A DNA stretch of 64,000 nucleotides from Oegoconia quadripuncta. Taxonomy: Eukaryota > Arthropoda > Insecta > Lepidoptera > Autostichidae. Under the pieces are notes generated by a model that searched no databases, had not been told where the DNA came from, and was given only the letters and a program-made list of their open reading frames with translations. Of this stretch, positions 29,220 to 41,964 are shown one piece after another. The first letter of the stretch is position 1. Every line of letters begins with the position of its first letter. The stretch lies in contig OX438747.1 of assembly GCA_949316235.1 (NCBI GenBank), positions 26,788,618-26,852,617 on the forward strand, in the 5' to 3' direction. A program made the position numbers and the translations under genes.

Positions 29220-29720
29220 CACATTTATTTTATTCTTTATTGCACCAAAATATTACAATAACAGAGTACAAACAATAGGTCACGTACAAAGGTGGATTTA
29301 TCTCTTTAAGAGATCTCTTCCAGCCAACCTGAGCATTGAAATAGGAAACTTAGTAAATTTGGGGTTTAGCAGTAAATTGTGTGCAAAAGAAAAAATCCTA
29401 TAACAAATAAAACAAATAAAAAAGAAAAGATAACTGAATAATAAACTTACACTAAATATACCTACTACGAAATATATACATAACATAATTTAAATATATA
29501 TATACTATAAACCTACATACACATACTAATATCACGAAAGATGGGAGAGGTAATGCTCTTATAGCCTTTTCTTAAACACTGCAATTGAAGGGCTGTCCTA
29601 AATTAATTTAGGCAGTTTATTCCACATCATGGCTGCTTGAACACTAAAGGAGTGAAAAAGAAAGTTTTTTTTATCTTCAATATAGTTGTATTTTTTTTCA
29701 TTTAATAGCAAATTTTATCA
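29220..29720 (-). repeat. LINE 3' region remnant
   Basis: It starts 'ttattctttattgcacc' and includes, on the minus strand, a stretch reading like the usual LINE ending 'MMWNKLPK..'. No intact frame. Confidence 0.45.
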
Positions 29721-30599
29721 TTCTGCTGTCACAGAATTAATATAATACTAACGTATTTAAAACGAGACTTCTGTATGGAATTTCCGGGGTGTGCTGCTGT
29801 GACAAAGCGCTGTGCACGCCACTGTTTGACATTATCACCAGTTCCAGTTCCAGGTTGTAAGTAGAGGATAAAATTTACATAGCAATAACATGGAAAGGTA
29901 AGGAGAGAATAAGGCAAATAAATAAAATATATCGGGGCGATTCAGGCAATGCGCAATGCGTGTAGATCATATATTTACTGTAAACTCACTGTTCAATTTC
30001 CTGTCCTTGTATTATGTACTGTACGACATACCTAAACTCAATTTTGAGTTGGATGGAAGTATGGAAGGTTACGAAAGAGATTCGCAAATAGGATTGTGTA
30101 CCTATGACAAAGAGTATAATAACTATTTACCGAGAAAGAGTGGCAACTCCGTGGTTAAATTTGCATGTATAGACAGTGCTGCTGCCAGCGATTGGTTGAG
30201 GAATTAAATCTATCTATACATACCTACGTGCACTGATTATATAGGTAGAAACTGGGTTTAGAAATAGGTATTGTTGTTTATGAGGAAATTTTTATTTCTC
30301 ATAACTAATTTCTTTAAATTAGCTATGAAAAACAAGTATAACAAAAACAAACAACAAATTAACAAAAATCTCAACTTTTACAAAAACTTTCAAAGGGAAA
30401 TCGACGTTGACCGACAGCTCGACATGACACCACCCACCGGTAAGATGGCGGCTGCTGCCACAGAACACTAATAACGGTTAGTTCGTCAACCGCAGTTCAG
30501 AGGTCGCAGTCTGCTATGAAAATTGATGACATTTGAAGTGTGCCCCCCCTGACCTATGAATTTCTTTGACTTTTTTTTACCACTCTTCGACGAATAAAT
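29721..30599. other. Intergenic, no feature recognised
   Basis: An 83-codon plus-strand frame at 29956-30207 (MRVDHIFTVNSLFNFLSLYY...) has no domain I recognise and no splice-site or duplicate support. Confidence 0.35.
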
Positions 30600-30998
30600 T
30601 TTTTTTTTTTTTTTTGGTTTCATTCTCTCCGTTAGGAGAAGGCAAAGGGATCTAGCCCATAACAGCCATGTCTTATTTCTCTTATTTCTTCAGTTTGTAA
30701 GTCAGTCTCAGTCAAAACAAGTAATTCGTCGTATACTTGGCGTATACAGAGTCTAGTCACGGTCAAGTCATTCTTCAGTAAAGTGGCAGAATGCTTTACA
30801 AAAGATTTTGGCGGCTTCTTGTGGGAACCCGAAAGCTCCGTTACGCACTTTAATTTACACTTCCCTTCACTTGTACACTATTACTAACGTTTGATGCACA
30901 ATATTCTGCCATTATTAAGCTTCAAAAGTTAAAATGCACAAATTATAAGACTTATAAAGAAAAATGCTACTTCACTCGCCGAGTTCCCGCCAAAAAGC
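30600..30998 (-). mobile_element. Family R retroposon with 15-bp target duplication
   Basis: The flanks 'cttcgacgaataaat' at 30585-30599 and 30999-31013 are identical. It carries the poly(T) end and the 'ttctctccgttaggagaagg' tail block. It is followed head-to-tail by another copy. Confidence 0.82.
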
Positions 30999-31026
30999 CT
31001 TCGACGAATAAATATCAACAAACATT

Positions 31027-31408
31027 TTTTTTTTCGTTTTATTCTCTCCTCTCGGAGAAGGCAAAGGGATCTAGCCCATAACATCCATGTCTTATTTCTT
31101 CAGTTTGTAAGTCAGTCTCACTCAAAACAAGTCATTCGTCGTATACTTGGCGTATACAGAGTCTAATTACGGTCAAGTCATTTTTCAGTAAAGTGGCAGA
31201 ATGCTTTACAAAAGATTTTGGCGGCTTCTTGAGGGAACCCGAAAGCTCCGTTACGCACTTTAATTTACTCTTCCCTTCACTTGTACACCATCACTAACTT
31301 ATGCTGCATAATATTCTGCCATTAAGCTTCAAAAGTCAAAATGCAGAAATTATAAGAATTATAAAGAAAAATGCAACTTCACTCGCCGAGTTCCCGCCAA
31401 AAACCCAA
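31027..31408 (-). mobile_element. Family R retroposon, adjacent copy
   Basis: Same orientation as the copy at 30600, 25 bp away. Poly(T) at 31027, end 'cgccaaaaaccc'. No clear target duplication. Confidence 0.75.
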
Positions 31409-32307
31409 TTTCCAATAAACACGTAGTAAACAAACACTTGATGTTTTTTCAATTCACTTTCTCCGAGACGACAAGGTATCTAAGCCCATATCTGTTATTA
31501 CTACTGTTTGTCTCAGTTAATACACGTCATTCGTCGTAGATGTTTTCGGTTATTTTACGCTCTGTCGAGAACACGTAAATAATAATCTTGTAGGGGATGC
31601 CTACAGTTCTTGGTGTTTGATAGTTGATGAATGCTGATTGCAATGATAAAGGGATGATAAAAACAACCAACTCCTTCGAGTGTCGTAATCACAGAATACT
31701 CATTGGTCGTAATTACACTAAAATTGTTTTATAGGTTCTCATAGGTAGGTATATTAGCATTAGGTAACACGTGCGGTGTAGGCACGGGCCGCTACGCGGG
31801 TTCATACATACGCCTCCATTATACCTTAAATAGGCTTGCACGTCCCCACTGCTGGGACATCGTCTCTTTTCACTGATATATCTTAATTTGAGTACAGTAA
31901 ACCTAATATTAGACGTGGAATACATTATAACTCCAAATGTCCAAAATATTTTCTTTAGTAACTACAAAAGTTTGCAAGGGCTGTCGCGCCACCTCGCGGA
32001 TCCTCAGGCATCTCACGTCGCCATATAAACGTTTTTTCATCGACTTTTCGCGGAAAAATGGACGTTGTGTCCGTATAATGTAATTTGTGATTATACTATA
32101 ATAAATAATGCAATATTTATTCTAATAATTTATTTATTTGTTTAGATACGTCCGCGGAGTGATAAGGTACCTATAGATTTTATCTGAAAACGAGAAAAGA
32201 GTTTACATTTATATAAAATTGGGAGCATTAACTTCTTCGAATGGAAGAGCTGTTTTATTTTTTCGTTGTCGGGTTTAGAAGTTGACACGACGACCTTGTG
32301 TTATATT
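31409..32307. other. Intergenic with repeat scraps
   Basis: It includes 'cacgtccccactgctgggac' at 31840, a phrase common in lepidopteran repeats. No gene recognised. Confidence 0.35.
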
Positions 32308-32753
32308 AGGGCAGACAGACCAACTGGATCTACAACAATTATAGAAATTGTCCATCGTAACACGGTGATGGTCTTTCAACAAATCGATTACCACTATCGC
32401 GGGTAATCTTGCCTGCCAAGACGATACTACGATCCACGACATCTACGTGAGCAGAATTTAAAAGGAAATGTGGAAATTTAAAATTTCCACAAGTAACCAG
32501 TCCTCGACTCGAAGAGTTCAAACAATTTTATGCCGAAACGCGAAGCCTTTGTTCTTATCGCTTGGACCCAGGACAACCGCCCCTTGAATAAGGTCAATGA
32601 CTCGTCATATCCAATAGCTATATCTTCGTGCATAAATTTGGAAAACTTGTCCTGCTCATTTACTTGGACAAAATACAGGGCTGAAATTTTATTCGTGTAA
32701 TTCATGTACTTACTATGCTGACTCCACTCCTGATTACGAATAACTTTTTCCAC
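32308..32753 (-). pseudogene. piggyBac-like transposase fragment
   Basis: The minus-strand frame reads DESLTLFKGRLSWVQAIRTK and then ASRFGIKLFELFESRTGYLW, the catalytic-region block of piggyBac (DDE_Tnp_1_7) transposases. A shifted frame further on has VTMDNFYN, the next conserved Asp. It is frameshifted and lacks both ends. Bases from 32474 upward are repeated in the tandem copies; the part below 32474 is present once. Confidence 0.75.
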
Positions 32754-33571
32754 TAGGAACTATAGCTTAATTCGATCAAAAAATTTTTGAATGACCATAC
32801 AAAGTAAACTATTCTTAACCGAAATAGTCCCGCTGGTACCGATCGGTAGGTACCAGTCGACCCGACCCAACTTTGAATTTTCAACTCGTGCCGCTCTCAG
32901 GTAGGTACTCTGTAATCAACAGGTTATTATTTGTTTAGTAATATAATACCTGACCTGATTTGTTTATAGTTATGCGGCTCTGTTATTCAAAAGGCCAAAA
33001 CAGTTTACAGAAAGAGATTAGACGCAATAGAATGTGAACCAGATGTGTTTATCTGAGACCGTGTAATTTGATCCCTTTGAGTGCTCAGGGGGGGGGGGGG
33101 TCTGGGGATGTGGTGACGTAATCGGCCAAGGATTTTACATGTGAAACCACCTTTAGTATGGAAGTCCAACAATTACAAACAGCTTTCAACTAGGAACCAT
33201 AGCCAAATTCAGCCGAAAATAATTAGATTGCAAGCGAATTGTTTTTTTTTTCTTTTTATGCTCAACGGTTGGTACTTGACCTCAATCACACCATGTTAAA
33301 TGAAGATGAGGTCGGTGGAAGCGTACTGACCCGGAAACCCCAACACATTCGTTTGGCACAAACGTTTACAAAGAAATTTTGATAGAATTCCACTATGATT
33401 TCTTGGGGAAAGTTGTCTGTCATGAGGAGTAGCGTCACTAGTTAATGGGAATTACACGAAATCATATTCACATTGTATACGAGTACAACTACATTATCAC
33501 GTCGCGTTACAGTCATGTGAAATAGAGAGGGTGAACTAAATAAAAAAAAGGAATTTATAATATGATATTTA

Positions 33572-33840
33572 TTAGTTATTTAAACTTTTTAATCGACAAA
33601 TGTCTACAACCGGGCACATAATTACATACACATCCGTCTCAAAAGTCAGTCGATTCTTTACGTAACAAGGAGGTAACAAGGTGTCAGTCATATAGATAGC
33701 GTCTTCTATCTGTGGTCCGCAAAAACAATGATGTTGTTTCACTAACTTGTCTTGATATACGACAGACATGGTGTAATGCCTATATATAAATAAGACTTGG
33801 CTCAGGCCTTTAAAAACCAAAATACCAATTATGACAAATA
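33572..33840 (-). CDS. Unrecognised frame with hydrophobic stretch and Cys-rich tail
   Basis: The last roughly 90 codons of a longer frame (which starts in retroposon DNA) read SFVFVIIGILVFKGLSQVLF, a possible membrane segment, then KQHHCFCGPQIEDAIY and end DICRLKSLNN. It is not repeat-like in composition and could be a relic terminal exon. I do not recognise it. Identical copies lie at 36736-37004 and 39900-40168. Confidence 0.2.
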
Positions 33841-33924
33841 CGAAAGACAAGGCTGTATGGTCTTTTGATCTTTGCCTGCCAATAAGTGGTGAATTAACAA
33901 CAACACAACTTATCTGTAAACTCG

Positions 33925-34400
33925 GGCTTTTTGGCGGGATCTCGGCGAGTGAAGTTGAATTTTTCTTTATAATTTGTGCATTCCGACTGTTGAACCTTAA
34001 TAATGGCAGCTGTAAGGACTTTGCCTTCCAACATTGTTGAACAATAAACAAAAAAAAATGGTTTTTGGCGGAAACTTGCATTTTTTTTTATTTTCTGAGT
34101 TTTGAATATTGTGCAGCAAAAGTTAGTGATGGTGTACAAGTGAAGGGAAGTATAACTCGTGGGAACCCGAAAGCTGCTTTCGGGTTCCCACAAGAAGCCG
34201 CCAAAATCTTTTGTAAAGCATTCTGCCACTTTACTTAAGAATGACTTGACCGTAACTAGACTCTGTATACGCCAAGTATACGACGAATTACTTGTTTTGA
34301 CTGAGACTGACTTATAAACTGAAGAAATGAGAAAAATAAGACATGGCTGTATGGGCTTAGATTCCTTTGCTTTCTCCGAGAGGAGATAATAAAACGAAAA
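33925..34400 (+). mobile_element. Family R retroposon, rearranged copy (also in units 2 and 3)
   Basis: It has the usual GGCTTTTTGGCGGGAT head, then a break with extra DNA around 34035-34095, and the perfect hairpin 'gggaacccgaaagc' / 'gctttcgggttccc' at 34162-34190. Corresponding copies are at 37089-37564 and 40253-40728. Confidence 0.7.
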
Positions 34401-34611
34401 AAAAATTATCTGTAGATGGCGCCATGTCGAAATTAATTCTGTCACTATTCGAATTACATAAAATCCAAATGAATATTTTTAGTCCCCATTGTTCCCACTT
34501 CACAGATAAGTTTGTGAACGTAAAATTATACGAACATTTTACAGCTATAACGCCGGTAAATGCTAGGTCGTCCTTACAAATGTACAAATTTTCAGGTTTA
34601 AAAAACCATCT

Positions 34612-34848
34612 GACGACCGATTGGTGGTAGTGGATAGTGACCCTGTCAGCGAAACCAACGGTTGCGGGTTCGAATCCCGCGACGGGTAAATGTTTGTGTG
34701 ATGAATATAAACATTTATTCCTGAGTCATGGATGTTTATATAAATATTTATGTATGTTTATCCGTTATCTAGTATCCATAATACAAGCTTTGCCTAGTTT
34801 GGGACTAGATGATTGGTGTAAGTGTGCGAAATATTTATTTATTAAACT
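34612..34848 (+). mobile_element. SINE family A (unit 1)
   Basis: A box TGGTGGTAGTGG with one extra base, B box GGTTCGAATCC. Repeated at 37776-38012 and 40940-41176. Confidence 0.8.
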
Positions 34849-34984
34849 TAGGGTTATAATTCCATGTTCAGCTAAACGCTATAACTTAGCCGGAGGCTGT
34901 ACAGACATGATGATGATGCTGGCACCAGCACCTTGCCCCAATGTGTACAGGGGGCGTAGACTGACACCATGTTTTAATGGAAGA

Positions 34985-35065
34985 CCCCGGGTATGACGTC
35001 ACGTGCCCGGCCGCACGGACGCTATAGCACTATACTAGCACCGCGCCCCGCCCCGCGCCGCACCC
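34985..35065. promoter_or_regulatory. GC-rich island with CRE/E-box-like core
   Basis: 'ccccgggtatgacgtcacgt' combines a CRE-like TGACGTCA with an overlapping CACGTG, followed by 'cgcgccccgccccgcgccgc', in an otherwise AT-rich block. It looks promoter-like but no transcript is implied. Repeated at 38149 and 41313. Confidence 0.25.
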
Positions 35066-35637
35066 CCCTCTATATACATTCATTACATACTATACACATT
35101 TACAAAGATAATGGTGTTCCTTCTCTGTACTAAAACAAGATTTAGGCCCGTACTTCAGAATGTTACTCAGGTGTAGATCTACGCTTAAGCATAAATTCAA
35201 AACTTCAAGCATTTATTGTCAACGTAAGATGAAGATATCATTTGTTGAAATCTATTGGAAATAAAAAAATATAGTTAGAAAGAGATGCCGATGATATACA
35301 AAGTTACATAAAGCTGTCCCGTTTTAACAGTCCTCAAGCGGAGATCTATGCTCAAGCGCAGATCTACGCTTGAGGACAGTTAAAACGGGACAGATTTATG
35401 TAACTTGTATATCGGCATCTCCTTCTAACTATGCTCAAGCGCAGACCTATACTCAAGCGCAGATCTATACTCAAGCGCAGATCTACGCTTGAGGACAGTT
35501 AAAACGGGACAGCTATATGTAACTAGCGGACATCTATGCTCAAGCGCAGATCTACGTTTGAGGACAGTTAAAACGGGACAGCTTAATGTAACTTGTATAT
35601 CGGCATCTCTTTCTAACTATGCTCAAGCGCAGATCTA

Positions 35638-38600
35638 AAATTTAAAATTTCCACAAGTAACCAGTCCTCGACTCGAAGAGTTCAAACAATTTTATGCCGA
35701 AACGCGAAGCCTTTGTTCTTATCGCTTGGACCCAGGACAACCGCCCCTTGAATAAGGTCAATGACTCGTCATATCCAATAGCTATATCTTCGTGCATAAA
35801 TTTGGAAAACTTGTCCTGCTCATTTACTTGGACAAAATACAGGGCTGAAATTTTATTCGTGTAATTCATGTACTTACTATGCTGACTCCACTCCTGATTA
35901 CGAATAACTTTTTCCACTAGGAACTATAGCTTAATTCGATCAAAAAATTTTTGAATGACCATACAAAGTAAACTATTCTTAACCGAAATAGTCCCGCTGG
36001 TACCGATCGGTAGGTACCAGTCGACCCGACCCAACTTTGAATTTTCAACTCGTGCCGCTCTCAGGTAGGTACTCTGTAATCAACAGGTTATTATTTGTTT
36101 AGTAATATAATACCTGACCTGATTTGTTTATAGTTATGCGGCTCTGTTATTCAAAAGGCCAAAACAGTTTACAGAAAGAGATTAGACGCAATAGAATGTG
36201 AACCAGATGTGTTTATCTGAGACCGTGTAATTTGATCCCTTTGAGTGCTCAGGGGGGGGGGGGGTCTGGGGATGTGGTGACGTAATCGGCCAAGGATTTT
36301 ACATGTGAAACCACCTTTAGTATGGAAGTCCAACAATTACAAACAGCTTTCAACTAGGAACCATAGCCAAATTCAGCCGAAAATAATTAGATTGCAAGCG
36401 AATTGTTTTTTTTTTCTTTTTATGCTCAACGGTTGGTACTTGACCTCAATCACACCATGTTAAATGAAGATGAGGTCGGTGGAAGCGTACTGACCCGGAA
36501 ACCCCAACACATTCGTTTGGCACAAACGTTTACAAAGAAATTTTGATAGAATTCCACTATGATTTCTTGGGGAAAGTTGTCTGTCATGAGGAGTAGCGTC
36601 ACTAGTTAATGGGAATTACACGAAATCATATTCACATTGTATACGAGTACAACTACATTATCACGTCGCGTTACAGTCATGTGAAATAGAGAGGGTGAAC
36701 TAAATAAAAAAAAGGAATTTATAATATGATATTTATTAGTTATTTAAACTTTTTAATCGACAAATGTCTACAACCGGGCACATAATTACATACACATCCG
36801 TCTCAAAAGTCAGTCGATTCTTTACGTAACAAGGAGGTAACAAGGTGTCAGTCATATAGATAGCGTCTTCTATCTGTGGTCCGCAAAAACAATGATGTTG
36901 TTTCACTAACTTGTCTTGATATACGACAGACATGGTGTAATGCCTATATATAAATAAGACTTGGCTCAGGCCTTTAAAAACCAAAATACCAATTATGACA
37001 AATACGAAAGACAAGGCTGTATGGTCTTTTGATCTTTGCCTGCCAATAAGTGGTGAATTAACAACAACACAACTTATCTGTAAACTCGGGCTTTTTGGCG
37101 GGATCTCGGCGAGTGAAGTTGAATTTTTCTTTATAATTTGTGCATTCCGACTGTTGAACCTTAATAATGGCAGCTGTAAGGACTTTGCCTTCCAACATTG
37201 TTGAACAATAAACAAAAAAAAATGGTTTTTGGCGGAAACTTGCATTTTTTTTTATTTTCTGAGTTTTGAATATTGTGCAGCAAAAGTTAGTGATGGTGTA
37301 CAAGTGAAGGGAAGTATAACTCGTGGGAACCCGAAAGCTGCTTTCGGGTTCCCACAAGAAGCCGCCAAAATCTTTTGTAAAGCATTCTGCCACTTTACTT
37401 AAGAATGACTTGACCGTAACTAGACTCTGTATACGCCAAGTATACGACGAATTACTTGTTTTGACTGAGACTGACTTATAAACTGAAGAAATGAGAAAAA
37501 TAAGACATGGCTGTATGGGCTTAGATTCCTTTGCTTTCTCCGAGAGGAGATAATAAAACGAAAAAAAAATTATCTGTAGATGGCGCCATGTCGAAATTAA
37601 TTCTGTCACTATTCGAATTACATAAAATCCAAATGAATATTTTTAGTCCCCATTGTTCCCACTTCACAGATAAGTTTGTGAACGTAAAATTATACGAACA
37701 TTTTACAGCTATAACGCCGGTAAATGCTAGGTCGTCCTTACAAATGTACAAATTTTCAGGTTTAAAAAACCATCTGACGACCGATTGGTGGTAGTGGATA
37801 GTGACCCTGTCAGCGAAACCAACGGTTGCGGGTTCGAATCCCGCGACGGGTAAATGTTTGTGTGATGAATATAAACATTTATTCCTGAGTCATGGATGTT
37901 TATATAAATATTTATGTATGTTTATCCGTTATCTAGTATCCATAATACAAGCTTTGCCTAGTTTGGGACTAGATGATTGGTGTAAGTGTGCGAAATATTT
38001 ATTTATTAAACTTAGGGTTATAATTCCATGTTCAGCTAAACGCTATAACTTAGCCGGAGGCTGTACAGACATGATGATGATGCTGGCACCAGCACCTTGC
38101 CCCAATGTGTACAGGGGGCGTAGACTGACACCATGTTTTAATGGAAGACCCCGGGTATGACGTCACGTGCCCGGCCGCACGGACGCTATAGCACTATACT
38201 AGCACCGCGCCCCGCCCCGCGCCGCACCCCCCTCTATATACATTCATTACATACTATACACATTTACAAAGATAATGGTGTTCCTTCTCTGTACTAAAAC
38301 AAGATTTAGGCCCGTACTTCAGAATGTTACTCAGGTGTAGATCTACGCTTAAGCATAAATTCAAAACTTCAAGCATTTATTGTCAACGTAAGATGAAGAT
38401 ATCATTTGTTGAAATCTATTGGAAATAAAAAAATATAGTTAGAAAGAGATGCCGATGATATACAAAGTTACATAAAGCTGTCCCGTTTTAACAGTCCTCA
38501 AGCGGAGATCTATGCTCAAGCGCAGATCTACGCTTGAGGACAGTTAAAACGGGACAGATTTATGTAACTTGTATATCGGCATCTCCTTCTAACTATGCTC

Positions 38601-38801
38601 AAGCGCAGACCTATACTCAAGCGCAGATCTATACTCAAGCGCAGATCTACGCTTGAGGACAGTTAAAACGGGACAGCTATATGTAACTAGCGGACATCTA
38701 TGCTCAAGCGCAGATCTACGTTTGAGGACAGTTAAAACGGGACAGCTTAATGTAACTTGTATATCGGCATCTCTTTCTAACTATGCTCAAGCGCAGATCT
38801 A
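35638..38801. repeat. 3,164-bp tandem block, unit 2
   Basis: Same content and order as unit 1, no difference noticed. The junction with unit 1 joins MITE-H sequence ('gctcaagcgcagatct') to the interior of the piggyBac fragment. Confidence 0.93.
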
Positions 38802-41800
38802 AAATTTAAAATTTCCACAAGTAACCAGTCCTCGACTCGAAGAGTTCAAACAATTTTATGCCGAAACGCGAAGCCTTTGTTCTTATCGCTTGGACCCAGG
38901 ACAACCGCCCCTTGAATAAGGTCAATGACTCGTCATATCCAATAGCTATATCTTCGTGCATAAATTTGGAAAACTTGTCCTGCTCATTTACTTGGACAAA
39001 ATACAGGGCTGAAATTTTATTCGTGTAATTCATGTACTTACTATGCTGACTCCACTCCTGATTACGAATAACTTTTTCCACTAGGAACTATAGCTTAATT
39101 CGATCAAAAAATTTTTGAATGACCATACAAAGTAAACTATTCTTAACCGAAATAGTCCCGCTGGTACCGATCGGTAGGTACCAGTCGACCCGACCCAACT
39201 TTGAATTTTCAACTCGTGCCGCTCTCAGGTAGGTACTCTGTAATCAACAGGTTATTATTTGTTTAGTAATATAATACCTGACCTGATTTGTTTATAGTTA
39301 TGCGGCTCTGTTATTCAAAAGGCCAAAACAGTTTACAGAAAGAGATTAGACGCAATAGAATGTGAACCAGATGTGTTTATCTGAGACCGTGTAATTTGAT
39401 CCCTTTGAGTGCTCAGGGGGGGGGGGGGTCTGGGGATGTGGTGACGTAATCGGCCAAGGATTTTACATGTGAAACCACCTTTAGTATGGAAGTCCAACAA
39501 TTACAAACAGCTTTCAACTAGGAACCATAGCCAAATTCAGCCGAAAATAATTAGATTGCAAGCGAATTGTTTTTTTTTTCTTTTTATGCTCAACGGTTGG
39601 TACTTGACCTCAATCACACCATGTTAAATGAAGATGAGGTCGGTGGAAGCGTACTGACCCGGAAACCCCAACACATTCGTTTGGCACAAACGTTTACAAA
39701 GAAATTTTGATAGAATTCCACTATGATTTCTTGGGGAAAGTTGTCTGTCATGAGGAGTAGCGTCACTAGTTAATGGGAATTACACGAAATCATATTCACA
39801 TTGTATACGAGTACAACTACATTATCACGTCGCGTTACAGTCATGTGAAATAGAGAGGGTGAACTAAATAAAAAAAAGGAATTTATAATATGATATTTAT
39901 TAGTTATTTAAACTTTTTAATCGACAAATGTCTACAACCGGGCACATAATTACATACACATCCGTCTCAAAAGTCAGTCGATTCTTTACGTAACAAGGAG
40001 GTAACAAGGTGTCAGTCATATAGATAGCGTCTTCTATCTGTGGTCCGCAAAAACAATGATGTTGTTTCACTAACTTGTCTTGATATACGACAGACATGGT
40101 GTAATGCCTATATATAAATAAGACTTGGCTCAGGCCTTTAAAAACCAAAATACCAATTATGACAAATACGAAAGACAAGGCTGTATGGTCTTTTGATCTT
40201 TGCCTGCCAATAAGTGGTGAATTAACAACAACACAACTTATCTGTAAACTCGGGCTTTTTGGCGGGATCTCGGCGAGTGAAGTTGAATTTTTCTTTATAA
40301 TTTGTGCATTCCGACTGTTGAACCTTAATAATGGCAGCTGTAAGGACTTTGCCTTCCAACATTGTTGAACAATAAACAAAAAAAAATGGTTTTTGGCGGA
40401 AACTTGCATTTTTTTTTATTTTCTGAGTTTTGAATATTGTGCAGCAAAAGTTAGTGATGGTGTACAAGTGAAGGGAAGTATAACTCGTGGGAACCCGAAA
40501 GCTGCTTTCGGGTTCCCACAAGAAGCCGCCAAAATCTTTTGTAAAGCATTCTGCCACTTTACTTAAGAATGACTTGACCGTAACTAGACTCTGTATACGC
40601 CAAGTATACGACGAATTACTTGTTTTGACTGAGACTGACTTATAAACTGAAGAAATGAGAAAAATAAGACATGGCTGTATGGGCTTAGATTCCTTTGCTT
40701 TCTCCGAGAGGAGATAATAAAACGAAAAAAAAATTATCTGTAGATGGCGCCATGTCGAAATTAATTCTGTCACTATTCGAATTACATAAAATCCAAATGA
40801 ATATTTTTAGTCCCCATTGTTCCCACTTCACAGATAAGTTTGTGAACGTAAAATTATACGAACATTTTACAGCTATAACGCCGGTAAATGCTAGGTCGTC
40901 CTTACAAATGTACAAATTTTCAGGTTTAAAAAACCATCTGACGACCGATTGGTGGTAGTGGATAGTGACCCTGTCAGCGAAACCAACGGTTGCGGGTTCG
41001 AATCCCGCGACGGGTAAATGTTTGTGTGATGAATATAAACATTTATTCCTGAGTCATGGATGTTTATATAAATATTTATGTATGTTTATCCGTTATCTAG
41101 TATCCATAATACAAGCTTTGCCTAGTTTGGGACTAGATGATTGGTGTAAGTGTGCGAAATATTTATTTATTAAACTTAGGGTTATAATTCCATGTTCAGC
41201 TAAACGCTATAACTTAGCCGGAGGCTGTACAGACATGATGATGATGCTGGCACCAGCACCTTGCCCCAATGTGTACAGGGGGCGTAGACTGACACCATGT
41301 TTTAATGGAAGACCCCGGGTATGACGTCACGTGCCCGGCCGCACGGACGCTATAGCACTATACTAGCACCGCGCCCCGCCCCGCGCCGCACCCCCCTCTA
41401 TATACATTCATTACATACTATACACATTTACAAAGATAATGGTGTTCCTTCTCTGTACTAAAACAAGATTTAGGCCCGTACTTCAGAATGTTACTCAGGT
41501 GTAGATCTACGCTTAAGCATAAATTCAAAACTTCAAGCATTTATTGTCAACGTAAGATGAAGATATCATTTGTTGAAATCTATTGGAAATAAAAAAATAT
41601 AGTTAGAAAGAGATGCCGATGATATACAAAGTTACATAAAGCTGTCCCGTTTTAACAGTCCTCAAGCGGAGATCTATGCTCAAGCGCAGATCTACGCTTG
41701 AGGACAGTTAAAACGGGACAGATTTATGTAACTTGTATATCGGCATCTCCTTCTAACTATGCTCAAGCGCAGACCTATACTCAAGCGCAGATCTATACTC

Positions 41801-41964
41801 AAGCGCAGATCTACGCTTGAGGACAGTTAAAACGGGACAGCTATATGTAACTAGCGGACATCTATGCTCAAGCGCAGATCTACGTTTGAGGACAGTTAAA
41901 ACGGGACAGCTTAATGTAACTTGTATATCGGCATCTCTTTCTAACTATGCTCAAGCGCAGATCT
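38802..41964. repeat. 3,164-bp tandem block, unit 3
   Basis: Same content as units 1-2. Its right end continues into the rest of a complete MITE-H (to 42330), showing that this end is the original locus and that the duplication breakpoint lay in the MITE-H array. Confidence 0.93.

Larger units (their letters stand above)
32474..35637. repeat. 3,164-bp tandem block, unit 1
   Basis: Every open frame in this block recurs unchanged at +3,164 and +6,328. Contents in order: piggyBac fragment (minus), a poly-G run near 33091, SINE-C piece (33255-33350), an unrecognised minus frame (33572-33840), a rearranged family R retroposon (33925-34400), SINE-A (34612-34848), a GC-rich island (34985-35065) and the left part of MITE-H (from 35145). 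The unit ends inside the MITE-H array. Confidence 0.93.

Noticed and set aside
33572..34445. 169- and 183-codon minus ORFs as genes, repeated three times
   Set aside because: Most of each frame is family R retroposon DNA. Identity between copies reflects the tandem block, not selection. Only the non-repeat tail of the first was kept at low confidence.
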